A DNA stretch of 64,000 nt from Litchfieldia alkalitelluris (lineage in GTDB: Bacteria > Bacillota > Bacilli > Bacillales > Bacillaceae_L). Position 1 is the first letter of the stretch. Each line of letters starts with the position of its first letter. Where the stretch lies: contig NZ_KV917374.1 in the NCBI RefSeq assembly GCF_002019645.1, positions 5,168,369 to 5,232,368 of the forward strand, in the 5' to 3' direction. A model generated the notes under the pieces. It saw only the letters and a program-made list of their open reading frames with translations, searched no databases and was not told the DNA's origin. The position numbers were made by a program, and so were the translations under genes. Shown piece after piece: positions 26,589 to 34,519 of this stretch.

Positions 26589-27538
26589 CCTGCTGTCCTA
26601 CTTTCTTTAAGTAATAGATAGATAAAGTAAATACCACCGATAAAGTTAATAATGACACTTAATGTTGTACGTAACTCAAAGATATGCTCCACAAGGAACT
26701 GACCACCGACTAGTGCAATGACACTAATTAAACTCGCTCCTAGTATGTGGATAGAGTGTTTGTATGTGACTAAATATTGATATGAAAGATTTGCAACGAT
26801 TAAACCAAAAAATGTGATAGGTCCAACAAGTGCTGTCGATGTTGCGATTAATACAGACGATAAAATTAAGATCCTCATAACCATTCCATCATAGTTAATA
26901 CCAAGGTTTATCGCATTTTCGCGCCCAAGTGACATTACATCCAACTTATTCATAATAAGGAAACCATACAGGAATGTGAATAATAGAATAGCAACCGAAA
27001 TCAATAATAATTCTGCTTTTACGTTTGTGAATGTTGCAAACAAACGACTTTGAAGAGCTAAATATTCTACTGGGTCGATCAATACTTGGAGAAATGTCAC
27101 AAAGCTTCCTAAAAGTGTTCCAATAATCATTCCAATTAATAGTAGAAAATAAATCGGATGTTTATCTGCTCTGAACAAAAATCGATATAAAACCAGTGCA
27201 AAGACAACCATTGCAAAAATTGCTGCACCAAAATTCAAGTATTTATTTAACACCCAAACTGATACAGATCCTGCAAAGAAGTAGATTAATGTTTGTACAA
27301 CTTGATACATAGAATCAAGTCCCATAACTGATGGTGTTAAGATTCGGTTATGTGTAATCGTCTGGAACACAACCGTAGAATAAGCAATTGCAATCCCTGT
27401 TACGATCATCGCGGAAACTCTGAGCATACGCCTTGGAAAAGCATAATCAAAGCCACCCTTTATATCATAAAACCCATAAAGTAAAATACAAACTATCGCA
27501 ATAGCTGCAAGTAAAATTAGTTTTGTACTATTTCGCAT
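26585..27538 (-). CDS. yclO: Siderophore ABC importer permease, YclO-like
   Basis: FecCD/BtuC-family permease, 317 aa, with about nine hydrophobic segments. The typical GIAIAYSTVVFQTITHNRILTPSVMGLDSMYQ in the first third and VGPITFFGLIVANLSY near the ATPase-coupling region are present. Overlaps yclN by 11 bp. With YclN it forms a heterodimeric channel for the iron-siderophore complex. Confidence 0.92.
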   Translation of the reverse strand: MRNSTKLILLAAIAIVCILLYGFYDIKGGFDYAFPRRMLRVSAMIVTGIAIAYSTVVFQTITHNRILTPSVMGLDSMYQVVQTLIYFFAGSVSVWVLNKYLNFGAAIFAMVVFALVLYRFLFRADKHPIYFLLLIGMIIGTLLGSFVTFLQVLIDPVEYLALQSRLFATFTNVKAELLLISVAILLFTFLYGFLIMNKLDVMSLGRENAINLGINYDGMVMRILILSSVLIATSTALVGPITFFGLIVANLSYQYLVTYKHSIHILGASLISVIALVGGQFLVEHIFELRTTLSVIINFIGGIYFIYLLLKESRTAG

Positions 27539-28481
27539 ATGCTCTCCCCCTAAGTAGCATCGTTAAGAAGATCGCACTGCCTATCACTGCCACTGTTACA
27601 TTCACTGGAATCTCATAAGGGTGAATAATGATTCTCCCTATGATGTCACAAATTAGTAAAAAGACAACCCCTAACAACGCCGTATGCGGTATCGTTTTAC
27701 GTAAATTATCTCCTAAATAAAGAGAAACAATATTTGGTACAATGAGGCCTAAGAATGGAATAACACCAACAGTCAGGACAACGGTTGTCGAGATAATGGC
27801 CACAAGTATAAGACCAATATTTAGTACTACCTTATAACTTAACCCTAGATTTCTAGCAAACTCTTCACCCATTCCAGCAACTGTAAACTTATTAGCATAA
27901 ATATACGCTAAAATTAATGCTGGAATACTAACGTATAAAAGTTCATAACGACCGGCAATAATCAAAGTAAAGCTCCCCATCAGCCACGAAGACAGATTTT
28001 GGAGAAGATCAGCTTCATATCCAAGGAACGTGGTAATGGAAGATAAAATATTTCCATACATTATTCCAATTAAAGGAACGAAAATAACATCCTTAAATTT
28101 TATACGATCCAATATCTGCATAAATACAAAGGTTCCTGCTAATGCAAAGGCAAAACTAAAAATAACTTGCTGCGTATAAGTTACATTCGTAAAAAATAAC
28201 ATTGAAATTAAAATACCTAGTTTTGCTGCATCTAATGTCCCTGCAGTTGTGGGTGATACAAATTTATTTCGGCTTAAAGATTGCATAATTAAGCCGGCAA
28301 TACTCATTCCTGCCCCCGCTAGTATTATCGCTATTAATCGTGGGATACGGCTAATTAGGAAGATATGTGTTTCATCTGATTCCCAATTTAGCAAATCCAT
28401 TGGCGTTATACTAATTGCTCCAATAAATAGCGAGATAAAAGACAGGATGACAGCCGCAATTCCCAATATCCATAATCTCAT
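27528..28481 (-). CDS. yclN: Siderophore ABC importer permease, YclN-like
   Basis: FecCD-family permease, 317 aa, about nine membrane segments. Family motifs: RIPRLIAIILAGAGMSIAGLIMQSLSRNKFVSPTTAG and GVIPFLGLIVPNIV. First gene of the yclN-yclO-yclP unit; GAGG precedes the ATG. The 560 bp upstream contain two Fur-like sites and a hairpin, implying an iron-repressed promoter with a long leader or a more distal start. In B. subtilis the same genes also follow yclM, as here (yclM lies upstream, separated by a MarR-type gene). Confidence 0.92.
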   Translation of the reverse strand: MRLWILGIAAVILSFISLFIGAISITPMDLLNWESDETHIFLISRIPRLIAIILAGAGMSIAGLIMQSLSRNKFVSPTTAGTLDAAKLGILISMLFFTNVTYTQQVIFSFAFALAGTFVFMQILDRIKFKDVIFVPLIGIMYGNILSSITTFLGYEADLLQNLSSWLMGSFTLIIAGRYELLYVSIPALILAYIYANKFTVAGMGEEFARNLGLSYKVVLNIGLILVAIISTTVVLTVGVIPFLGLIVPNIVSLYLGDNLRKTIPHTALLGVVFLLICDIIGRIIIHPYEIPVNVTVAVIGSAIFLTMLLRGRAYAK

Positions 28482-28770
28482 TTAAAAACCTCATAACATC
28501 ATTTATTCTTAAATACAATTGAAGGTCATTCCAGCCAAAAACTATTGAACTAAAAAATCCAAAACTTTGCAAAATCCATCAATCCAAAAAGTCAGCGTTA
28601 AACCGAATTTATTTCAGTATTTCACCAATAAGTCCTATTAAACTAATCGATATACTCGCAATTAAAGTATTTATGAGGCATCGAAAAATTTAATGTCATG
28701 AATAAAATTCACAAAATGACTATTATTCTAGTTTTATAGACTCTTCCTCACAACAATGACTTGATTACCA
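28482..28770. other. AT-rich leader upstream of yclN
   Basis: No gene seen; with the sites listed below it makes the 560-bp gap between yclN and the MarR gene. Confidence 0.4.
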
Positions 28771-28782
28771 TAATAAAGATAA

Positions 28783-28797
28783 GGATAATCATTCTCA
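28783..28797. promoter_or_regulatory. Fur-like box 1 upstream of yclN
   Basis: GGATAATCATTCTCA matches 13 of 15 positions of TGATAATNATTATCA. About 300 bp upstream of yclN. Confidence 0.6.
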
Positions 28798-28814
28798 TTT
28801 AATAACAAAAAATA

Positions 28815-28834
28815 AAAATGGATGTATCCATTTT
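28815..28834 (-). terminator. Perfect 9-bp hairpin in the yclN leader
   Basis: AAAATGGAT-GT-ATCCATTTT; on the minus strand it is followed by TATTTTTTG. It lies between the two Fur-like sites and could terminate or attenuate transcription arriving from upstream. Confidence 0.5.
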
Positions 28835-28872
28835 ATTTACTTGTTTCAACAAGTTTTCTTTCACTTTTTAAA

Positions 28873-28894
28873 TGATAGCAATTCTCATTATCAT
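28873..28894. promoter_or_regulatory. Fur-like box 2 upstream of yclN
   Basis: TGATAGCAATTCTCA overlaps TTCTCATTATCATC, giving two overlapping half-matches to the Fur core. Confidence 0.5.
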
Positions 28895-29002
28895 CTGTCA
28901 ATACAAAAGCCAAAAAAAATACATTTTTTGGTTACATATTGGTAATAACTTATCTCTCTTCTTAAAGGGCGATTTCATCATTCTTTCAGAAAAGAGTAAA
29001 AT

Positions 29003-29038
29003 AAAAAAGGTGAACAGTTTTATGCTCACCTTTTTTTT
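29003..29038 (-). terminator. Terminator of the MarR gene
   Basis: AAAAAAGGTGA / TCACCTTTTTTTT stem with T-runs on both strands, directly beside the MarR stop codon. Confidence 0.8.
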
Positions 29039-29039
29039 A

Positions 29040-29435
29040 CTATTCAAGATTATCTCTTATTTGATCAAGCATCTGTAAACAGGTTTGTAATTGTTCTTTA
29101 CTCATGTTCTGTGTTGCCTGTGATATCGTCTTTAAGGCTAATTCTTCAAGGTCTTCACGAATGTTATTACTTAAATCAGTTAAGTAAATATGATTAACTC
29201 GTCTGTCATTTTCATTCGGTTCACGTGTGACTAATTCCTGTTTAAGCATATTATCGATTAACCGTGAAATACTTCCCTGGTCTCTTTCAATTTTTATTGC
29301 TAATTGAGACTGAGTTAGTCCATCTTGTTCATATAGCCGACTAAGAACCTGCCATTGTTCGTATGAAATCGTATAATTATTTAGGCGGAAATTTTGATTT
29401 AACTTACTGTTCATCAATCTTGAAGCGTGAAACAA
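29040..29435 (-). CDS. MarR family transcriptional regulator (start uncertain)
   Basis: Winged-helix MarR-type regulator. The recognition region is QWQVLSRLYEQDGLTQSQLAIKIERDQGSISRLIDNMLKQELVTREPNENDRRVNHIYLT, with the DRR wing. The coordinates use a TTG codon (131 aa), which has no good ribosome binding site. The frame stays open and protein-like upstream (LDESIGYKLFHASRLMNSKL), where MarR proteins normally have about 15-20 residues, back to GAGGGGAGAGG near 29490, yet no ATG, GTG or TTG stands in frame there. Either a non-standard start is used or the start has mutated. It lies between yclM and yclN; target unknown. Confidence 0.75.
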   Translation of the reverse strand: MFHASRLMNSKLNQNFRLNNYTISYEQWQVLSRLYEQDGLTQSQLAIKIERDQGSISRLIDNMLKQELVTREPNENDRRVNHIYLTDLSNNIREDLEELALKTISQATQNMSKEQLQTCLQMLDQIRDNLE

Positions 29436-29567
29436 CTTATAACCAATTGATTCATCTAAGGTATACTTTTTTTGTGTGAAATCGATCCTCTCCCCTCAAG
29501 AAACAACACACATGGCTATAAGTTATTTTATCTGTTTTATCGTCTAATAAACAGCAAATCGTAAAAA

Positions 29568-30929
29568 TTAAACCGTTACTGGGACAAAAAACTCATGATA
29601 AAGAGCTTGAACTGCTCTTGTTTCATCCACTTCTTTAATACCAAACATCATACTAACTTCCGACGACCCTTGGTTTATCATCTCAATATTTACTCCTGCT
29701 TCGGCCAACGCTTTTGTAGCTTTGGCTGTCGTCCCTACATTATGACGCATCCCTTCACCAACAATCATAATTAAGGATAGGTTATGCTCTACCTTTACTT
29801 CGTCAGCCTTTAATTCTTCAGTTATACGCGTAATAATCTGACCCTCAAGCTTCGTATCCATTTGATTTTGCCTTAAAATTAAGGTGATGTCATCAATTCC
29901 AGATGGGATATGCTCATAGGACAATCCATATTCCTCTAAAATTTGGAGAAGCTTGCGCCCAAAACCAATTTCTCTATTCATTAAGTACTTACTTATATAA
30001 ATACTACAAAAACCTTTATCACTAGCAATACCGATTACCGGACCATTCGAATTTTCACGGTAATTAACAACGCGTGTTCCAGGTGCTGTAGGATTATTCG
30101 TATTTTTAATATTTACTGGGATACCAGCACGAAATGCAGGAATTAGAGCCTCGTCATGAAATACGGAAAAGCCTGCATACGATAGTTCTCTCATCTCTCG
30201 ATAAGTTAATTCACTAATTTCCTTCGGAGAATCAACAATATTCGGATTAACCGAATAAACAGCATCAACATCTGTGAAATTTTCATATAAATCAGCCTTT
30301 ATTCCGTTTGCTAATATAGATCCAGTAATATCAGATCCGCTCCTAGAAAAAGTTAAAACATCTCCTTCGAGTGTGTAGCCAAAGAATCCAGGAAAAATAA
30401 CAATCCCTTCTCTTTCTCTTAACTCAAATAATTTCTCATAAGATTCAGCCAGTACTTGAGCTTTTCCAGGCTCATCACTTACAAATAAGCCTGCATCCTT
30501 AGGATTTACATACTCCGCCTTCACACCTTGCGCTTGAAAATACGCTGCAATTAATTTGGCATTATTATCTTCTCCACTCGCCTTGAGTGCATCAATGTAT
30601 CTCTCTGGATTGTCTTTATTACCTTCCAAAAGATCCATTAAATCTTTCTTAATTCTAAGAATGATCTCGTTTGAGAGATGAAGTTCATTGGCAATACTCT
30701 GATACCGTTCCAGTACAGCATCAAACCCTTCTTTATCCTCTTCACCTTGTAATTGTTTTTCTGCAAGGCTGATAAGCAAATCAGTTACTTTTATATCATC
30801 TGAATACCGTTTACCTGGTGCTGATACTACTACTACTTTTCTTGCTGAGTCTGCTAAGACAATTTGAAACACTTTTTCAATTTGCGATCCAGATGCGAGT
30901 GAGCTCCCACCAAACTTAACTACCTTCAT
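29568..30929 (-). CDS. yclM: Aspartokinase, YclM-like
   Basis: Phosphorylates L-aspartate, first step toward lysine, threonine, methionine and diaminopimelate. The kinase domain begins MKVVKFGGSSLASG (KFGGSS nucleotide motif), with VVVVSAPGKR and GRSGSDITGS (substrate site FSRSGSDIT). Two C-terminal ACT domains (about 305-453) suggest amino-acid feedback control. The length of 453 aa and the position near yclN-Q match B. subtilis aspartokinase III YclM. No lysine riboswitch is recognisable in the 230 bp between it and the divergent gene at 31162. Confidence 0.9.
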   Translation of the reverse strand: MKVVKFGGSSLASGSQIEKVFQIVLADSARKVVVVSAPGKRYSDDIKVTDLLISLAEKQLQGEEDKEGFDAVLERYQSIANELHLSNEIILRIKKDLMDLLEGNKDNPERYIDALKASGEDNNAKLIAAYFQAQGVKAEYVNPKDAGLFVSDEPGKAQVLAESYEKLFELREREGIVIFPGFFGYTLEGDVLTFSRSGSDITGSILANGIKADLYENFTDVDAVYSVNPNIVDSPKEISELTYREMRELSYAGFSVFHDEALIPAFRAGIPVNIKNTNNPTAPGTRVVNYRENSNGPVIGIASDKGFCSIYISKYLMNREIGFGRKLLQILEEYGLSYEHIPSGIDDITLILRQNQMDTKLEGQIITRITEELKADEVKVEHNLSLIMIVGEGMRHNVGTTAKATKALAEAGVNIEMINQGSSEVSMMFGIKEVDETRAVQALYHEFFVPVTV

Positions 30930-31161
30930 AACTACATCCCCTAAAAGTTTTTACTGTCAATAGTATCTATTATCACTCTTTTGTATCGAAGAATCAAGTG
31001 TTTCTTCTACCTTAGATGAACATTTGTACTTTCCATAAAGACAAAATGTGAAGTAACAATAATTTCAGTCTATTATGTAGGTTCGATTAACTATCACTTT
31101 TACTATTTTCAATTATATCTGTTAAAATTAAGTAATAACCTAAAAGGAAGGTGGCTTTTTC

Positions 31162-32121
31162 ATGTCACAAACGATTATTATTACTCATGACCTCACTGAA
31201 GAATTACGTACAAAGATTACTGAAATTGTTCCTAACTGGAATGTTGTCATAGGCAAAGATCCATCTATTTGGACAGACCAATTAAATGAAGCAGAAATTA
31301 TTGCAGGATGGAAGAAGGAAGTTGGAACATCCTCGATTGAAAATCCTTCGAAGCTTAAATGGTTTCAAAGTTGGAGTGCTGGAGTTAATTCACTTCCTCT
31401 ATCCACTATGAAGAAAAAAGATATTATGATTTCAACAGCAAATGGGGTCCATGCATTCCCTATCTCTGAAACGATTTTCGGACTTCTTCTCGGTCTTACA
31501 AGAAAAATAAATAGCTATGTTCAAAATCAACAGAAGAAGGTCTGGCATCACTCAAATCTTAAAGGTGAAATACATAAAAAAACGATTGGGATTATCGGGG
31601 TCGGCGCAATTGGTAAGGAGACAGCTAAAATTTCAAAAGCCTTTGGTATGAAGGTAATTGGAATTCGAAACTCTGGTCAAACAGAAGAATATGTCGATGA
31701 AATGTACAAAATTGACCAATTAAATGAAATCCTGCCACAATGTGATTTTGTTGTTATTACACTTCCATTAACTGATAAAACAAGCCAATTATTTGGTGCT
31801 AAACAATTCGAACTAATGAAATCATCCTCTATTTTAGTGAATATCGGTAGGGGAGAAATTGTTATAGAGAAAGATTTAGTTGAGGCCTTACAAGAAGGTC
31901 AAATCGCAGGAGCTGGACTAGATGTATTTGAAACAGAACCACTTAGTATGGATAGTCCATTGTGGGACTTTGATAATGTTATTATTACCCCACATACATC
32001 AGGTGCCACTGAGTATTATGACCAAAGGGTAATTGAAGATATATTCCTCCCAAACCTTAAAAGCTACATAAAAGGTGATCCACTTCCTGTAAACTTATTG
32101 GATTATTCCAAAGGCTATTAA
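31162..32121 (+). CDS. D-2-hydroxyacid dehydrogenase
   Basis: NAD-dependent oxidoreductase of the D-isomer-specific 2-hydroxyacid dehydrogenase family, 319 aa. The Rossmann motif is GIIGVGAIGKETA (about 142-154). Catalytic residues are visible as Arg in VNIGRGEIV, Glu in DVFETEPL and His in ITPHTSGATEYYD. Strong AAGGAAGGTGG before the ATG and its own terminator. It resembles hydroxypyruvate/glyoxylate reductase-like members lacking a C-terminal ACT domain. Transcribed divergently from yclM. The substrate cannot be deduced. Confidence 0.85.
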   Translation: MSQTIIITHDLTEELRTKITEIVPNWNVVIGKDPSIWTDQLNEAEIIAGWKKEVGTSSIENPSKLKWFQSWSAGVNSLPLSTMKKKDIMISTANGVHAFPISETIFGLLLGLTRKINSYVQNQQKKVWHHSNLKGEIHKKTIGIIGVGAIGKETAKISKAFGMKVIGIRNSGQTEEYVDEMYKIDQLNEILPQCDFVVITLPLTDKTSQLFGAKQFELMKSSSILVNIGRGEIVIEKDLVEALQEGQIAGAGLDVFETEPLSMDSPLWDFDNVIITPHTSGATEYYDQRVIEDIFLPNLKSYIKGDPLPVNLLDYSKGY

Positions 32122-32125
32122 TGAA

Positions 32126-32160
32126 AACAAGCACCTCTTTTTGGAAAGATGGTGCTTGTT
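32126..32160 (+). terminator. Terminator of the hydroxyacid dehydrogenase gene
   Basis: AACAAGCACC / GGTGCTTGTT perfect 10-bp stem, 15-nt loop, then TATTA; 5 bp after the stop codon. May act in both directions, as the next gene converges. Confidence 0.8.
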
Positions 32161-32216
32161 TATTACCTTCACTTTATCTTCTACTATTAAAAGTTTTCAC
32201 AGATACTTAACAGATA

Positions 32217-33494
32217 CTACGCTAAGTTGGTGATTGGTTTCTTTTCTGTATTTACTGATATCTTACGAATACTATTTATATTTTGTTTCATTAAAACTGA
32301 AGTAGCGAGAGCAATCACTAATAAAAAGGCAAAGATATAAAATGTTGCATTATAGCTTTGGGTTGCATCACTAATGGTTGCTACAATCATTGGCCCAGCA
32401 ACTCCAGCACATGACCAAGCAGTTAATAGATATCCATGAATGGCACCTAATTGTTTTGTTCCAAATAAATCTCCTATAAAGGCCGGTAAGGAAGCAAACC
32501 CACCACCGTAGATTGATAGAATGATAAAAATAAAAATTTGAAACAGAATCGGATTCGACGTACTAGGTAATAACAAAAACAACACTAATTGTACTGAGAA
32601 AAAGATTAAAAATATATTACTTCGCCCTAGATAGTCTGAGAACGATGCCCAACCAATTCTTCCTAGTCCATTAAACAAGCCCATAATACCAACCATCGAT
32701 GCTGCTGCAACTACTGACATCCCTACTTTTTCTTGGGCCATCGGCGATGCTACGGAAATTAACATGATTCCAGCTGATATATTAATAAAGATCATGATCC
32801 ATAATAACCAAAATCGCTTTGTTCTAACTGCCTCATTAGCTGTTAGTTGTGCTAAATCTCCTTGTTTATTAGATACCTTTTGAGATGCTGAGCCTGTATC
32901 CGCCGCCATCCCCTTTGGCATCCATCCTACTGGTGGTTTTGTAATATATGAAGCACCACCTAACATTAATAATAGATATGTTCCACCTAGTATAAAGAAG
33001 GTTGATGAAATTCCAACAGAAGTGATTAAGCTAGCTGCAACTGGACTTGCAATTAAAGAACCGGCACCAAATCCCATAACAGCCATACCTGTTGCAAGTC
33101 CTCTTCGATCTGGAAACCACTTAACTAGCGTTGAAACAGGAGATATATACCCCATACCTAAACCAATACCACCAATTACTCCATATGTTAAATAATATAG
33201 TATTAAAGATTCAAGTTGGATTGCCAAACCAGAACCTACTAAACCTATAGAAAAGAGTATTGCGGCGATTGTTGCGGATTTTCTTGGACCCCACTTTTCT
33301 ACGAATTTACCAAATGTAGCCGCGGATAATCCAAGGAATAAAATGGCGATTGTAAAAGAAAGGGTTACCTCCTTACTATTCCATCCTAATTGTTCTGATA
33401 AAGGATTCTTAAAAACACTATAAGCATAGGTTGAGCCAATTGATAAGTGTATTGCTATTGCAGACAACGCAATAAGCCAGCGATTCTTTTTCAT
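32217..33494 (-). CDS. MFS carrier of the oxalate/formate antiporter (OFA) type
   Basis: Twelve-helix major facilitator, 425 aa. OFA-like features include SIGSTYAYSVFKNPLSEQLGW in helix 1, the GGIGLGMGYISPVSTLVKWFPDRRGLATGMAVMGFGAGS loop, and a central hydrophilic stretch (about 200-225). Family members move small carboxylates (oxalate/formate, pyruvate, lactate). ATG at 33494 has AGAGGTG 6 nt upstream; a GTG three codons earlier overlaps that site. An FNR-type palindrome lies 78-93 bp upstream of the start, suggesting induction under oxygen limitation, consistent with export or exchange of a fermentation acid. The actual substrate is unknown. Confidence 0.82.
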   Translation of the reverse strand: MKKNRWLIALSAIAIHLSIGSTYAYSVFKNPLSEQLGWNSKEVTLSFTIAILFLGLSAATFGKFVEKWGPRKSATIAAILFSIGLVGSGLAIQLESLILYYLTYGVIGGIGLGMGYISPVSTLVKWFPDRRGLATGMAVMGFGAGSLIASPVAASLITSVGISSTFFILGGTYLLLMLGGASYITKPPVGWMPKGMAADTGSASQKVSNKQGDLAQLTANEAVRTKRFWLLWIMIFINISAGIMLISVASPMAQEKVGMSVVAAASMVGIMGLFNGLGRIGWASFSDYLGRSNIFLIFFSVQLVLFLLLPSTSNPILFQIFIFIILSIYGGGFASLPAFIGDLFGTKQLGAIHGYLLTAWSCAGVAGPMIVATISDATQSYNATFYIFAFLLVIALATSVLMKQNINSIRKISVNTEKKPITNLA

Positions 33495-33571
33495 TAACAA
33501 CACCTCTAAGTTATTTATTATTATTACATTTAAATCTTATCAAAAAACTACTTATTCAAGGTTGACTATTT

Positions 33572-33587
33572 TGTGAACTTTTTCACA
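33572..33587. promoter_or_regulatory. FNR/CRP-type operator upstream of the MFS gene
   Basis: TGTGA-ACTTTT-TCACA, the same perfect core as the two sites before nasD. Confidence 0.7.
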
Positions 33588-33657
33588 ATATGGGGTTCAA
33601 AGTTCATTTTTCTGATACAAATTACTCTTCCTGAAGGATTACTCTGAAGATTTACCT

Positions 33658-33695
33658 TGCTAATTACTAATCGCACCATGGAGAATGCAAAAATT
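33658..33695 (+). repeat. Decayed R3 remnant
   Basis: TGCTAATTACTAATCGCACC followed by ATGGAGAATGCAAAAATTGT resembles the R3 palindrome and its ATGGAGTATGAAAAAT flank. The rest of the 33504-33922 gap, apart from the FNR-type site, shows no gene. Confidence 0.5.
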
Positions 33696-33922
33696 GTATG
33701 GTGCAAGGAATTTACACCAACGTCATACAGAGCCTTACCTAACATTAATAAACTATAACATGATCTTATTAAAGCAATTCGACATTTAGTGAGCAAATAA
33801 TGAACCTTTAAATACATCGCTCATTTTATATCATTTATATTACAATTTGCATAACAATAACTACATTAAACCAAAACTGGAAAAGATATATATAAGATCT
33901 ATGTTAAAAAGGAGAATTGCAA

Positions 33923-34402
33923 TTGAATGAAAAGATTTTTTATCCCAATACAAAAGGGATATTGAAGATGATGGCTTTTGTATATCTTATTGTCGTAGTG
34001 TTCGGTAGTGTATTAAACACCTACTTTCATTCAACCTCACAAGAATGGCTCTTATTTTTTAAAGTGAGCTTGATTTACATTTTGGTTTGCTCCATCCTTT
34101 TTGTTCTAATAAAAAGTCAACAAATCATTATTAGTAAAAAGGAATTTAAATTGAAACTGGCCGGATTTACAAGATATCAAATTACTTTATCTTCTATCGG
34201 TGAAATTCGAAAAGGGAAGATGAATGGCTCACCAATTATGGAAATCAAGTCTAAAAACAATCGAATCTTCCCTGTGCCATTCCTTCCGTTTGAAGCAGCC
34301 TGGGAAGAAGTTCTTGAGTTTGTGAGACAAGAACGGGGTGAAAGTATTATAGGTGAAATGAAACTGAAGAGGAAAAAGGGAGAGTTACGTACATGGGAAT
34401 AA
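33923..34402 (+). CDS. Small two-helix membrane protein with a PH-like domain
   Basis: Predicted protein of 159 aa. Two hydrophobic helices (about 10-33 and 45-65) are followed by a beta-rich region starting IIISKKEFKLKLAGFTRYQITLSSIGEIRKG, the pattern of bacterial PH-like (YdbS/DUF304-type) domains, and a basic tail. The TTG at 33923 is favoured because AAAGGAG lies 8 nt upstream; a TTG at 33917 is too close. It stands alone with a perfect terminator hairpin at its end. Function unknown. Confidence 0.65.
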   Translation: MNEKIFYPNTKGILKMMAFVYLIVVVFGSVLNTYFHSTSQEWLLFFKVSLIYILVCSILFVLIKSQQIIISKKEFKLKLAGFTRYQITLSSIGEIRKGKMNGSPIMEIKSKNNRIFPVPFLPFEAAWEEVLEFVRQERGESIIGEMKLKRKKGELRTWE

Positions 34403-34440
34403 TCAAAGGATATCCTATTAACGGGATATCCTTTGATTAT
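34401..34440. terminator. Terminator, perfect 15-bp hairpin
   Basis: AATCAAAGGATATCC / GGATATCCTTTGATT with an 8-nt loop, overlapping the preceding stop codon. It may also serve the converging subtilase gene. Confidence 0.75.
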
Positions 34441-34519
34441 TAAACAAACTATTTTTATATCTTTCCACCTTGATTTATTCTAAAATTGTAATCGAATACC
34501 CTTAGCACTTATTTAAGGG

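Noticed and set aside
30930-31161. Lysine riboswitch upstream of the aspartokinase gene.
   Set aside because: The divergent gap is only about 230 bp and I could not see the conserved L-box elements.
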